From NCBI RefSeq assembly GCF_027409185.1, contig NC_084463.1, forward strand, positions 51,082,907 to 51,146,906: a stretch of 64,000 bases of DNA, written 5' to 3'. This stretch comes from Cynocephalus volans (Eukaryota; Chordata; Mammalia; Dermoptera; Cynocephalidae). Made by a program: the position numbers and the translations under genes. The notes under the pieces were generated by a model. It was not told where the DNA came from. It searched no databases and was given only the letters and a program-made list of their open reading frames with translations. Position 1 is the first letter of the stretch, and every line of letters starts with the position of its first letter. This document shows, in pieces, positions 49,480 through 62,499 of this stretch.

Positions 49480-50260
49480 CAGTTCAGGACCTGTGGTACG
49501 ATGAGAAATATATATCTGGCCTTTCTCACTAGTTCCTCACACGGAGCTCGTAAATCCCTTGACATTTCCTGGGTGAAAGGGGTGTCTTCTGTTTTAACGA
49601 GGTGACTCTTGCAGGGCTCCTGGATAGCTTCAGGGTGGGAGCTAGTCACCAGAAAGACCAAGTCATCATCAGAAGTCTGGAACTTTCAGCCCCACCCCCG
49701 ACCTCTGGTGAGAAGGGAGGGACTGGAGGTTGAGTTAATAATGGATTGTGCCTATGTGATGAAGCCTCCGAAAAAATCCCTAAAAGATGGGGTTCAGAGA
49801 GCTTCCAGCTCGGTGAACACACAGAGGTGCTGGAAGGGTGGTGTGCCCCAACTCCACGGGGACAGAAATTAATGTACTCAGGGCCATTCCAAACCTCACC
49901 TATGTACTTCTTCATCTGTATCCTTTGTAATATCCTTTCCTTTATAATATCCTCTGTAATAAGCCAGCAAGCATAAGTTAAGTGTTCTCCTAAGTTCTGT
50001 GAGCTCTCTAGCAAGTTACAGAACCTGAGGGGGTCGTGGAACCCCTAATTTACAGTTAGTTAATTGGATGTACGGATACTCCAAAACTTGCAATTAGCAT
50101 CTGAAGTGGGGGCAGTTTTGTAAGACTGAGCCTTTAAACTTGTGGGATCTGAGGCTAATTCCTGGTAGAGAGTGTCAGAATTAAATGGACTTGGACACTC
50201 AGCTGATGTCTGGAGAATCAGAGAATTGGTTATTGGTGTTGGAAAACACCCCAGGACCTA
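49480..50260 (+). mobile_element. ERVL-class LTR
   Basis: Text such as AGAAGTCTGGAACTTTCAGC, TGTGATGAAGCCTCCGAAAA, TCGGTGAACACACAGAGGTG and GAACCTGAGGGGGTCGTGGA is diagnostic of an ERVL-type LTR (MER21/MLT2-like; exact name uncertain). Confidence 0.75.
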
Positions 50261-51035
50261 ATCTATTCTAATCCCTTAAGGAACATTGTAATTGCAACAA
50301 ACAACTTTACTGAGAATGCAGTTATTTAACACCTGTAAAAAAAAAAAAATGACTATAAAAATACATTAGCTGAACATATTACCTGCATATCCACAACCAT
50401 CCTTTATATCCATTTAAAATTTTGAGTCAGCATTTCAAGTTTGGATTCTGTTAATATACTGATGCTATTATCCAATCAAATATTGTAAACGCTAGACATT
50501 TGCATAGTTATCCTCCTTTACAAAACATCATTCAACTGCAGAAATCACCTGGTGCAAAAAGGCTCTACCTCCTGTTACTAGAACAATTCTTCTTAATGCC
50601 CTTTTAAAAGATTTTAGAACTATACTAAAAAATAATCACATTTAAAAAAAAAAAATGGTGAGAGATGCACTGGCATCCACAATTATGCTGGAAGTTGATC
50701 CAACGTGGGAATGAGGCTTGTGTCCCTCTAGAACAAGTCTACAGAGCCTCATGAAGCCTCCTAGTAGAGTGATATATGAGAGACTGTCCAAAGTCATCAC
50801 CAAAACGTCACCAGCACTCTAATATCCATGAATAGTATGTGATTGTTAATACAATTCAAATAATAGAAACAATAATAATAAAAATGAAGACATAATCACT
50901 AAGACATTCACTTATTCTCATAAGACTCAAAGGCAAAGTTGCCGAATCTTACTGAAAACCAAGTCTTTTTTGCGGTCTTTTCTCATTTCTTACCCCATAT
51001 TATTCACATCAATACAAAATAATCCAGCTGCCTAA

Positions 51036-51212
51036 AAGAGTGGTTCTCAGCATCGGCATTAAAATCCCCTGGGGAATTCTGAAACTCATGCCCAGACTTC
51101 ACTCCAGGGCAATTAAATCAGAATATCTGGGGGATCAGAGAAGTCCAGGCAGCAGGGTTTCTAAGGCTCCCCCAGGTGACTGCATTGCCTGCAAGTTTGA
51201 GAACCACTGGCA
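51036..51212 (+). mobile_element. MER5A-like hAT-Charlie element
   Basis: Inverted ends AGTGGTTCTCAGCATCGGCA and GTTTGAGAACCACTGG, with CCCTGGGGAATTCTGAAACT inside. 50260-51035 before it and 51213-52030 after it hold no recognised feature. Confidence 0.88.
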
Positions 51213-52039
51213 TAAATCTTGGTTCAGAAACAAGGTAGAGAGGTTACATGGGTTTTGCTAACCCATACCTCAGCAAAACAAGTAGAACTGGTGAAAACTA
51301 ATTTTTAAAAAAAAACCATGTAATATCTGGAAATTTTGTAAGGGCATACATCAAATGAAGAAACATGTATTCACAAAATCTTCTAAAACTTGGTAAGAAC
51401 AGAGTCTCTGGCACTTTATCCAACCTCTCCCCACACAGCTTGATGGAAGCTCCACTCTGGGTAAGTGAAGCCAAGAAGATGGGGCTCCCTCCCCTCAGCT
51501 CCTAATGAAGGGATATGGTATCTTACCAAGATGAGCAGACCAACAACACTTGTCATCCCCTCTGATTCCAAGCTGAAGAGGCTAAATTCCTGGTGAGTGT
51601 GGCTGGTAGTTTGGGGCCACCATCCTCCACTCATAGGAATGAAGCTCTACCCCAGGCATGGAAGGCTGAAAATATTGGGGCCCTGATTGCCTTCACCCCA
51701 GCATACTCATAGAGCAGGGGTTCCATACCAGGAGAAGCAAACCAAGAATACCAGAGGCTACCACTGTCCAGAGAACTGACTCAGAGATTACGAAGGGGGA
51801 AAAGCAGTCCACAAGAACAGAGAGTTACAAAGCTCTCTCCAAAGGAAATGACTTTTTTTGAAACAGAGCATGGGAAAGTTCAAGCCTAAAGGTGCTCTTG
51901 AAAACAATTTCTCCTCTTACTTAAAATCAAAAAGCTCAACTGTAGGCCAGTGAGTTTGCCAAAGAGAACCACAGCTAAGAAAAATCTCCTGCGGTCAGAA
52001 CAAACCTCAAAGACTGACCTCAAAAACCACCACTGACCG

Positions 52040-52135
52040 AAAGATGATGGAGCAATGACTTACAACACCAAGGTCATGGGTTCAGATCCCCATGCTGGCT
52101 AGCTGCAAAAAAAAAAAAAAACGAAAAGAAAAAGA
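52040..52135 (+). mobile_element. Degenerate tRNA-like SINE monomer
   Basis: TTACAACACCAAGGTCATGG, GTTCAGATCCCCATGCTGGC, TAGCTGC, then an A tail. Confidence 0.75.
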
Positions 52136-52389
52136 AAGAAATCAGCCAGCAATTAGGAGAGTCTAACAGCTGGGTGTCACATCAATTGAGACAGACAGCT
52201 TAACAAAGTGATTGGGAAAAGAGACAATCAAAGTGAGCCCTCCTAAAATCAGTCATCCCAGGGTGACTTTGTGCACGCTCAAGGCTGCACCCTCTGAGGA
52301 GTGACACCAAAAGCTTTACACTGCAGAGGAGATAGACTTTACTAAAATAGTCTAGCCAAGCTGTTAAACAAATAAATACATAAACAGCA

Positions 52390-53330
52390 AAAACAAACCC
52401 ATAGAGGAAGGAGGGAAATCACATCCAGAATTGCCACAAGATATTACCTAAACTATCCATTTTTCAACAACAACAAAAAAATTATGAGATATGCAAAGAA
52501 CAGGAAAGTAAGAAACATGGGGGAAAAAATTGGGCAAAAGAAACTGAGAGGGCCCAGATGTCACACTTAGCAGACAAAGACATCAAAGCAGCTATTATAA
52601 CTATGTTCAAAGTACTTAGGGCAACCATGATTAAAGAAGCAAAGGCAGGCAGTATGATGATGTATCACCAAGTAGAGAATAGCAATAAAGATATGAAAAG
52701 CATTTTTTGACAACCACATGGAAATTCTGGAATTAAAAGGTACAATAACTAAAGTGAGACATTCACTAGCAGGGCTCGGTGGTAGATATTTTTCTCTTCT
52801 TGGTACAACTCGGAAAAAAAAATGCTGGCAATTAAAAGAAGTTAAAGTCCTATTATACAAAAAGTAAATATAAATTCTTTTCAATTTCATTTATATTTAT
52901 CTTTGTGGGGTACAGTGTGTTGTTTCAATACATGCATATACTGCACAGTGATTCGCTTAGGGTAGATAGTTTTGTACCCTTTAGTCCACCACTTCTCCTC
53001 CCCACACCTTCTCCCCTCCCTGCGTTTAGTAACCTCAATGGTAGATTTCAAATGGGAGAAGAAAGAATCTGTGAACTTGTAGATAGATTGACAGAGATTA
53101 TGCAATCCAAAGAGCAGAGTATAAAGAATGAAGAAAATAAACAGAGCCTTGGAGAAATGTGGGACACCATGAAGTGCACCAACATACACATGAGAAAAAG
53201 AACTCATCATGTACAAAGGAAAGCCAATAAGATTAACAGCTGATTTATCATCGGAAACAATGAATGCCAGTAAGCAGTGGAGTGACAGAAATGAGGTAGA
53301 GTAATTCTGTATAGAAACTTTTTATGTCCA
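52390..53330 (+). mobile_element. LINE-1 (L1M/HAL1) with an antisense L1 3' end nested inside
   Basis: Sense text AAAGACATCAAAGCAGCTAT to about 52745 and GGAGAAGAAAGAATCTGTGA from about 53047. The insert at 52860-53025 is antisense L1 3' text (TGTGGGGTACAGTGTGTTGT). Confidence 0.75.
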
Positions 53331-54765
53331 AAACAAAATTAAATTACTTCAATAAACTAGAATACCTTTGTGTGTATAATTGCCCACATCTTCTTCATCC
53401 AAACCTTGAGCACCATGTGGGTATAGGCAGCAAAGCACAGATTTCCTGGGAAAATCATTCTCTCTCACCAAAATAGCAATTAAAACAGAATCTTAAAAAA
53501 TCCTAAATCAAAACATCACAATGAATGCAATGGGCTTAAAATTGTGTTAATACTATTCATACTAGTGATTATTATTAAAAACTTATTTCAAATTCTGAAA
53601 GATGCTTTAAACCACCTGCTGGTGGGGACTGAAATGCTATTGATTGAATTCTAAAAATTCTCTTATGGGTCCTTAACATTTTCTTATTGTGTTCAAGAGG
53701 AATTCAGTTACAATTTCTAATTCAGGTGAAAATCTAAAAATGATCGCATAATTTGATAGAGTGTTTCATGAAGCAAAGCTCGTAGAAGAATTTAAAGAAT
53801 TTAAAGTGAGTGCAAGAATTTTAATCATCTGTTTTGGTCCACTAAAACGAATGTCAGGGAATGTACACAAACATTTTTTTTGACCCAAAGCATTTGCCAA
53901 ACCTTTTAAAAGGCTTATGGAAAATATTTTTGACATGTCCAAGGAAAATGAACCTCTGGGCACCCTTGTCTCAGCATCAGCAGGACAGTTGTGAGCTTTC
54001 TCTCTCCCTGTCATGGTTTAAAATTAGAGCTTGCAGGGCCTGGTAGTCACACGGAACATGGTGCTACCTCCCGCCCCCAGCAGCTGCCATCTCTCCATGG
54101 AAATGCTAAGATTAGGACTGCACAAATTCCTAGGGTAGAAATTAAGTGCCACAATTAACTAGGTGACTTAATTTGGCAATACAGCAATTCTATTATGATT
54201 AGAAAGTTGCTTTTCTCATTGCCCTGACTTTGCTGCAAAGTGACTCAGATCAATCTCTGCTTCTTTGGTCTTTCTGAGGAACTTCAAGATCCTAACTCAT
54301 GTTCTCCTAAACCTCAGGTTATGGGTGCAACATCCTATCTTTGTCTTCTTGTCCCATGGCTGTACTAGGAGATGTGCTAGCAGAGTCATTTGTAGGGCAC
54401 ACCACAAACTTGTCCAGGGCTTCCAGGTGGCCACCGCGAGCTCTTCAATGGCCTGCTGGGCTAGCACATCTAAGAGAGTTGAGATGAGAGGGCCAAGTGA
54501 AGAAGTGTGCAGAGAAAGCTGTCCAAGAAGAGACAGTCTCTGCTTTTTAACTGCTGACTATCAAATCTGCTGAGAACTTATTCAGAAAGCTGTAGCAATT
54601 AAGACCATGGCTCAGGGGTAGATAAGCAGATTGATGAAAGTATAGAGGGAATAAAAACTCACCCTCACATAAGAAGACAACAAGGTGTCATAGCAGAGGA
54701 GTGTGAAGAATGCTCTGGACAACCAGCTATCTTCAGAAAACAAAAAAACTGGACCTGCTACTTCA
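53331..54765. other. Intergenic DNA, nothing recognised
   Basis: AT-rich; no gene or clear repeat. Confidence 0.55.
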
Positions 54766-54769
54766 CACC

Positions 54770-55235
54770 TATTATGGGTTGAGTGGCTTCCCCCCAGAAA
54801 AAGATATGCTGAAGTCATCATTCTCAGAACCTGAGAATGGGACCTCATGTAGAGATACAGTCTTTGCAGATGTAATCAAGTTAAGATGAGGCCATTAGTG
54901 TAGGCCTCAATCCAACAGCTGGTATCCTCCTACGAAGGGGAAATTTAGAAACAGAGGCAGACACACACAGAGGTAAGATGATGCAGAGACACACAAAGGA
55001 GCATGTCACATGAAGACAGAGTCAGAGACCAGAGTGACGTGGCCAGAAGCCTAGGAATACCTGGAGCCACCAGAAGCTGGAGGAGACAAGGAAGGGTCAC
55101 CCCCTAGAACCTCTGGAGGGACCATGGCCTTGCCCACACCTTGACTTTGGACCTCTATGGGAAAACAAATCTCTCTTATCATAATCAATCTGCTGTGATT
55201 TATCAGGCAGTCCCAGGAAATGAATACAATGTCAT
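54770..55235 (+). mobile_element. MLT1 MaLR LTR
   Basis: TTATGGGTTGAGTGGCTTCC, GCAGATGTAATCAAGTTAAG, GGCCATTAGTGTAGGCCTCA and TGGACCTCTATGGG. Confidence 0.88.
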
Positions 55236-55239
55236 ACAC

Positions 55240-56095
55240 AAAACTCAAGCTGATTGAACATAGTTATCATACGATCCACCAACTCTACTGCTTGATTTAT
55301 ACCCAAGAGAATAAAAAAAGTTCATAAAAGTTTGTACATGCATGTGCATAGCAGAATTATTCACAGCAGTCAAAAGGTGGAAACAACCCACGTGTCCACC
55401 AATGGATGAATGGGTAGACCAGATATGACATATCCATACAATAGAACATTATTCAGCCACAGAAAGGAACGAAGTACTTATTCTTGTATGAACCTTGAAA
55501 ACACCATGCTCAATGAAAGAAGCCACATACATAAGGCCAGATGTTGTATGATTCCATTTGTATGAAAATACCCAGAATAGGTAAATGCATAGAGAGAGAA
55601 AGCAAATTGATGGTTGCCACGGTCTGGGGGGTTGGGGATGGAATGCAGAGTAGTATGGGGTTTCCTTCTGAGATGATGAAAACATTTTGAAACCACAAAA
55701 AGACTATGGTTGCTCAACATTGTGAATGTACTAAATGGCACGAATTGTACACTTAAAATGGTTTATTTTATGTCACGTGAGTCTTAACTCAATTTTTTTT
55801 TAAAAATGGCATACTGTAATGAATTTTAAAACTCATCTGTAAAAAGGCAAAACAAAACTTTCAGAAGAAAGTTGAGAAGAATCTTTGTGCAAAGATTTCT
55901 TAAAAACAAAACACACAAAAAAGCACAGCTTCTAAAGGGGTTAAATAAATTTAACTACATTAAAATTTAAAATGACTATCCAATGAAGACACCAAAAACA
56001 AACCGGAAAAGATGTCTGCCACAATGTGACTTGCAGAAATTCTTACACATGTGTTATAATTTATATACAAGAATATTCAAGGCAGCCAATGGCAT
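55240..56095 (+). mobile_element. LINE-1 (L1M) fragments
   Basis: CATACGATCCACCAACTCTA, GGTGGAAACAACCCACGTGT, GAATTGTACACTTAAAATGG, then a second ORF2-like fragment from about 55850. Confidence 0.85.
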
Positions 56096-56123
56096 CAAAA
56101 AAAAAAAAAAAAAAAAAAAAAAG
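56096..56123. repeat. Poly(A) tract
   Basis: About 26 A, probably an L1 tail. Confidence 0.9.
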
Positions 56124-56239
56124 GCAACACACTCAGTTACCAAGAGGAGAATAAAGTAAATCACAGCACATGCCTGCCAAGGGTAGGGTGCAGTCATAGA
56201 GAGAATGTTGCAGACCCTCACACACAGATGTGGGAAGAC

Positions 56240-56870
56240 ACCTGTATTAGCACTCTCCAAAGAAATAAAAATAATATATATAGATATCCCCTAGTGGTCT
56301 TGAATAGATAGATGAGGTGGACAGATGGATAGATGGATGGATAGATACAGATGATAGATAGGGATGATAAATCAATGACAGATAGATGATAGATAGATAC
56401 AGATGACAGACAGAGATAGATGATACATACATATATACATTTATTGTAGGGAATTGGCTCATATGATTATGGAGGCTGAGAAGTCCTGAGATTTGCAGTC
56501 AGCAAGCTGGAGACCCAGAACTGCCAGTGGTGTCAGTTCCAGTTCAAAAGCTGGCAGGCTCAACACCCAGGAAGACACGATGTTTCAGTTCACGTCCAAA
56601 GCTAGGAAAAGACCAATGTCCCAGCTCAAAGAAGTCAGGCAGGAGGAGCTCCCTCTTACTCAGCCTCCTTGTTCTATTCAAGTCCTCAACTGATTGGATG
56701 AGCCCCACCCTCATAGGGGAGGGCAATCTGCTTTACTCAGTCTACCTGTTCAAATGCTAATTTCTTCCAGAAACACCCTCCCAGACATACCCAGAAATAA
56801 TGTCTGGCCAAATGTCTGGGAACCCCATGGCCCAGTCAGGAGAATAAAGCTACCACAGCTCCATGGGGTC
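56240..56870 (-). repeat. Interspersed repeat with (GATA/GACA)n insert, family unresolved
   Basis: GGGAATTGGCTCATATGATT, CAACTGATTGGATGAGCCCC, GAAACACCCTCCCAGACATA and ACCCCATGGCCCAGTCA match a common mammalian interspersed repeat I cannot name with certainty. 56285-56440 is a TAGA/TGGA/GACA tetranucleotide tract. Confidence 0.65.
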
Positions 56871-57097
56871 TGTGAACATTTTTAAAAGTTAAAGTAATTC
56901 TGAGACAAAAAGGTTGGAGAAACACTGCCTGAGTCTTCCCAAGGTACCCCTGATTTACACAGGACATAAGTCTAAAACTGTGACATTAGACAAGAAAGAA
57001 CAGCAATGGTATTGAGCAACTGACTTCAAGACTCACAGCTTATAAACTAACAGCTCTTGGTACAAGTGGTAGAAATATACCCAAATTTATATGCACA

Positions 57098-57122
57098 CGT
57101 GTGTGTGTGTGTGTGTGTGTAC
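57098..57122. repeat. (GT)n microsatellite
   Basis: About 10 GT units with ACACGTGTGT at the left. Confidence 0.95.
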
Positions 57123-57149
57123 ATGCACACACAAACATATTCTAGTTAA

Positions 57150-58440
57150 AAGAAAAAGATTTTGGAGATGGATAACAAAAATTAAAATCTAAATAATGCC
57201 TTTTTATTAGAGACACATCTAAAACATAAAAGTTAAAAGTATAAGATCAAAAAAATTCAGAAAAGGCAAATATTAACCAAAAGAAAGCTGATGTAACTAT
57301 ATTACCAGTAAACAATATTGATTTTGTGATAAAATAATAGCTAAACTTCAAAAGGTCATTTTAAAAAGTTCAGTTCACCAGGAAGCTGTAACACTTTGAA
57401 ACTTGTATGTACCTAATAACATGGCTTCAAAATATAGAAAGGGAAAAAAAAAAGACAGAACTGCCAGAAGAGAAAACCCAGCATCTGGGGGAATGTCTGA
57501 ACAGACTTCTCTTAGTGTTTTCTGGTCTAACTCCATAAGGCCATAAGAGATTGAAGCAGCAATACAGAAATTAGAGTCACAGGCAGATGTGGAGCGTCAC
57601 ACTAGTGATGGAGAGAATGCGTTCTTCTCAAGCAGAAAAAAATGCTGACCAGAAGTTGCCCCCTACAGGACCACAGTGCAAATCTCAATAAATTTCAAAG
57701 GAATGTCATCATTATAGACCATGTCCTCTAGCCAGGATGTTAAAATTCATTTAAAACAACATAGAGAAAAATCTCCATTCATTTAGAGATCACCTTTAAA
57801 TAACTCGAGGACAAAAAAAAAAAAAAAAAAAAAAAAAATCAAAATGGAAATTTAAAAATATTTAGAACTAAAATATTTAGAACTATGTAACAAACACATA
57901 ATGTGTCAAACCAATGACATGCTGCCAAGAACAGACAGGGAAAGGTGCAGACTTAAAAGCTTAGAGAAAAGGAGAAAAAAGGCTATAAGGCCTATGTAAA
58001 AAAAAAAAAACAAGAAGAAAGAAAAGAAGAAAGGCTAAAATCTAAAAGCTAATCATCCAGCTTCATAAGTTAGAAAAAAGAAAACCGAACAAACACCAAG
58101 AACATATAAGGAATGAAATAATAACAGAAGCAGAAATTAATGAAATGGATGATAAACATGAACCAGAGAGGATAAACAAATACGCAGTTGCTGCCTTGAC
58201 AAACTTTTCGCAAGACTGACCAAGAAAAAAGGGAATGGCACAAATAATCAATATTATAAATAAAGGACAGCATTACAAATGCTACATGGATTAAAAAGCC
58301 AAGAGGACATTGGCCAAAACTCATCGAATTGCACACTAAATAAATGAAACTCATTGTGCATCAGTTATACCTCAATAAAGACGACTTTTAAACATAATCA
58401 GATATTATGAACAATGTTATGACAATAAATTTGTTTTCTG
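57150..58440 (+). mobile_element. LINE-1 (L1M) internal and 3' fragments
   Basis: TTATTAGAGACACATCTAAA, TGTATGTACCTAATAACATG and the end CATCAGTTATACCTCAATAA. A 33-bp poly(A) lies at 57806-57838. 58441-58855 has no recognised feature. Confidence 0.75.
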
Positions 58441-58858
58441 CTTCGGTTTTGGTAGCTGGTACAGGGATAGAACACTGATTATAATAAATTTGAAAACTTA
58501 AGATGATATGGACAAACGCCTAGAAAACATAACCATTACTTCAATTCATACTTAAAAAAATTGATAAACTTCAACAACCATTTATGATCTTCCAGTTATA
58601 AGAACTTTCTCAATTTAAAAAAGGGCACCTACCAAGCAATCTCAGCACCGAGTAGAGTGGTAAAATGGTGACAAGCCTTACTTTAAGGTTAAGAGCGAGG
58701 TGAGGCGCCAGCATTCATATTTCACTCGACCCATCAGAGAACAGCATGGAAAAACTGAAGGTTAATGGAGTGCCAGAAACAAACAAAACTGTCACTAATC
58801 TCAGGATATATGATTGTCTACAATAAAATCCCCAAACCACCTACAGAAAAGAATCACT

Positions 58859-58955
58859 GGGCTGACTGGTTAGCTCAGTTGGTTAGAGCATCATATTGAT
58901 AACACCAAGGTCAATGGTTAGGTCTCTAACAGCCACCACCACCTGCCACCCCCCC
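58859..58955 (+). mobile_element. tRNA-Ile-like SINE monomer
   Basis: GGGCTGACTGGTTAGCTCAG, TTGGTTAGAGCATCATATTG, then a degenerate B box and CCACC repeats. Confidence 0.88.
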
Positions 58956-58975
58956 CAGAAAACAAAGAAACCTAG

Positions 58976-59092
58976 GGCCAGCCCATGGCTCACTTGGGAG
59001 AGCGTGGCGCTGACAACACCAAGTCAAGGGTTAAGATCCCCTTACCGGTCATCTTTTAAAAACAAACAAACAAACAAACAAACAAACAAACC
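58976..59092 (+). mobile_element. tRNA-like SINE, one unit, with (AAAC)n tail
   Basis: GGGCCAGCCCATGGCTCACT to ACCGGTCATCTTTTAAAAAC, followed by about eight AAAC units. Confidence 0.9.
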
Positions 59093-59504
59093 TGAATTAG
59101 CATATTTCACTGTTCCTAAAACTCTTCCTCCTGTGTTCCAGCCTGGCACATGGGACGGCTCCTCCACTCAGTGCCACTCCATGGTCGCATGGTCCAGGTG
59201 CACTTGCTGCGCTCCGTGCTCTGTTCTCTGTCTTCGGAAGGCACCAGAGCCTCACCACCCTGACACCTTCTCCAGCGATTACCTGCCTGAACCAAGACTA
59301 CAGACCTGGGTTCAGACTGTTGGGGACTTGCCGGGAGGACGTGGCTGCTCCCCAGTGCATACAGGCTCAAAACGCAGCCCGAACACGCAGGATCCACACC
59401 CAGGGAGCTCTACTGCTGCATAAGAACAAAATTAATAGAAAAGGCAGCTCACTCAGAACACACTGCTTTGGGAATTTTTGGGGGGTGGAGGGATGCAAGA
59501 AGCT
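59093..59504. other. Intergenic DNA, nothing recognised
   Basis: Single-copy-looking sequence. The 175-residue frame spanning it begins within SINEs and has no family signature. Confidence 0.55.
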
Positions 59505-59930
59505 TTGGAGTTCACTTTTTAAAATTTTTAAATTTATTTTTCTACTTTATCATCACACAACATGAACATTTTGGGGGGCCCTTTACCAATTTCTCCCTAA
59601 TCCCCCCTCCCTCTTCATCTTTCCCACCTCTGGTGGTCTCAGTTCCGTTCTCTCTTTTGAAAGTTCAAGGAATTATTGTGATTGTTATCTTTCTTTCTTT
59701 CTTTTTTCAACTCTCAATTTATCATGGCTCTATTTACAATATCTAAGAGTTGGAACCAACCTAAACGTCCAATAATGGACCACTGGATAAAGAAAATTTG
59801 GTATATATACACAACCAAACACTACTGTCATAAAGACAAATGAAATTTTGCCATCCACAGCAACATGGATGAGCTTAGAGAAAATTATGTCAAGTGAAAT
59901 AAGCCAGCATGGAAAGACAGAAAGGGGTTC
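59505..59930. mobile_element. LINE-1 3' end with twin-priming inversion
   Basis: 59505-59720 is antisense L1 3'UTR (CCCACCTCTGGTGGTCTCAG, AAGTTCAAGGAATTATTGTG). 59721-59930 is the adjacent upstream segment in sense (GGCTCTATTTACAATATCTA, AATAAGCCAG). This gives a minus-strand L1 with an inverted 5' part. Confidence 0.85.
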
Positions 59931-61040
59931 ACTTTAAATCAAGCCAATCCAAGCCAATCCAAGCCCATTTCTGCCAGCTGTCACTCCTCAGCTGGACTCT
60001 AGGTCACGCCCATCTGTCACTTCTCATGAACTGGACTCTGGGCAGTATCCTGCTGGGCTCTCCCTCTGGGCCACACAGCTGGAGCAGGACTCACAGGAAA
60101 GCCCCTCAGAGCCCCCTGAGAGGTGTTAATTCTGACACTCTTGCTCCAGTTTCCTCTTCCGTGGCAGTTAAGAAGCATTGGTCTGTGCCCATCAGGCCCG
60201 CCAAGGTCATGCCAAGGACAGCTGGCAGCCTGAGCCTGAAGAAAGGAACCTGAAATCCTAATAATGCCCATGCCTATACCACCTGGGCCCCAAACATTGG
60301 CTGTCCCAGCCCAGATCCAAGCAGGGCCATCGAGGCAGGAGGGACAGAGCCTGCGGGATGTGGCCAGGACATAGGCCAAGGGACATCCTGGGACCTGTCG
60401 AGGCCACTCCCCAGCTTGGCCACAGCTTCACTGCCCCAGCCGACATGGTTTTATCTTCTTACTTAAAGACAGGAAAACTGTCACAAAAGGGCTTTGTTGG
60501 CAAAGAACTTAACGATTATTCAGTAAATTTTGGTCTTTGTCGGAGATCTCTCAAAATGACAAGTGCATCAGGGAAAGTAATAGGGACCCTGTTGATAAAA
60601 AATCTAGAGATTGCTGAGTTCTGGTCTACCTTTCATTGATTCATTCATTGATTCATTCAACAATTTATTGAGTGGTTGCTGCCAATAAAAAAAAGATACA
60701 TAGTATATTTTATTGCAACAAGTTCCACGGTAAAAAACAAAGCAGGCAACCAGGTTGCATGTGGTGGGGACTGAGCGTGTGTGGTGTGGCATGTGTGACG
60801 AGGCTGCCTATCTGTAGCACTTTAAAAACAGGAGCTGGAAAGAACAAGAAGACACACCATGGCCTGGATCTTTCTGTGCCGCATTCTAGGATCATTTCTT
60901 TAGATCAGTTTCCCAACTCTTCAGAAAACACATTCGGATTTTTTTCGAATATTCTATTTTTGTTTATTTAAGTGCTCTTTCTTTTTTAAATGCATTTGAT
61001 CATTTCTACAGTCTCTTGTTTCTTATTCAGATTTAAATTC
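59931..61040. other. Single-copy-looking intergenic DNA
   Basis: No repeat or coding signature recognised; 60635-60675 has ATTC/TTCA units. Confidence 0.55.
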
Positions 61041-61043
61041 CTC

Positions 61044-61135
61044 TTTTTTTTGGTGGCTGGCCAGTACTGGGATCTGAACCCTTGACCGTGGTGGTATAAC
61101 ACCATGTTCTAACCAACTGAGCTAACCAGCCAGCC
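61044..61135 (-). mobile_element. tRNA-Ile-like SINE monomer, antisense, with 10-bp TSD
   Basis: GGTGGCTGGCCAGTACTGGG to TGAGCTAACCAGCCAGCC. TSD TAAATTCCTC at 61034-61043 and 61136-61145. Confidence 0.93.
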
Positions 61136-61329
61136 TAAATTCCTCATTTTACTTCCTTAAATATATTTAAAGTATTTATTTTATATTATGTGTCTGGTTA
61201 CTCCAAAACCTGAAAATTTGTGGATTTGATTCTACTGTCTCCTTTTCTGTTGGCTTGTGCTCATGGTATTGTATGATATGCGTGTGTTTTAATTTTGTTC
61301 CTGCATATTATGTCTTGACATCTTAAACA

Positions 61330-61900
61330 ACCTTTCTGGCTGGAGAGAGACTGCCGCTCCCTGGGTGAGCCTCAGAGATAAGAAAGGGCCCGGCCGGTGG
61401 CTCAGCATGCAAACTGCCAACCCAGATCCCCACTCCTCTATCGGGGCCCCGCACAACTAGGGACCACCCCTGCAGCTTAGAGCCTGCTGAAATGATTCGA
61501 AGTAGCCATCCTAACGTGCTCGCCCTGTCTTACCATTCCCGGGAAACCAAAAAAAGCCATGGCCTCAGCTCTCCCTCACTCTGGCCCGCCTGCCTCCTGA
61601 CTGCACCATGACTCCCTGCGTGGTGCTGGGTGACCCCTCTCTATGACCTACGGAAATAAGCAACTTTGTTTCCCTGAGGCCTCCTGTGCGTCCCCTTGCG
61701 GGTGCGCCTGACCGACCATACCATAAAAGAACACAGAACAGGGAGCTTGTTTCTTTGGGGATTAGACGACGATGATGATGATGACCTTATAATGAGTGAA
61801 CATTCCTTGGAAGACTCCCCCTCTGAGGCCTGACGCGGAGGTGAGTTTCTCTGAAGGAGCCTTCTGAAAATACTACCAACTGCGCCTACTCTATTTCTTA
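61330..61900. other. Unclassified LTR-like segment
   Basis: Contains ATTCCCGGGAAACC, CCATACCATAAAAGAACACA and a (GAT)n tract at 61766-61784. The layout recalls a retroviral LTR but no matching ends or family were found. Confidence 0.3.
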
Positions 61901-62481
61901 AAAAACCATGACAGTTCACTTTTCAGAACTTCATACTTCTTACAAAACAAATTGTGAGGCCCTGGAAGACAGGGCTTTCTGAAAGGACCAGTTGTGGCAT
62001 AGTCAGAGCAAGTATTTTTGTGGCATGGTACTTTCCTTTTTAAAACCATGGAGACAGAACATGGACTGTGTATTTGTTTGATCTGAACCACATATTTTGA
62101 GATCCCAGTACTCGGCAAGCCCTGAAGAAGTTTAGGGGACACCGATAGTTAAAGCAGTGTCTCACGGAGAATCTGCCCACGCTTAAAATGATGCCATGGC
62201 TGCTTCCCTTCTGGTTACTGGCCCTCCCCTAACCTGCCACACCCTGGGGACACACACTGCTGCACAAAGAGGATGCCTTGCTGCGGCCCCGCTCACCAGC
62301 TCACCATGGAAGCTGAAGAACCCTGAGCATTTTTAAGCTGGGGCACACCCACTCAAGCAGGTGACACCCAGCTCTGTGTGACTCCCAGCTCCCGGTCACG
62401 CAGACCATGAGGACCAATGCCTGGCTGCAACTGGGGGGTGGGGAAGACTGGCTTCCAATGCCGATCAAGTGTCTCAATGTC
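61901..62481. other. Intergenic DNA, nothing recognised
   Basis: No gene or named repeat. Confidence 0.55.
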
Positions 62482-62499
62482 AGTTTAAAAGCAGCAGCC

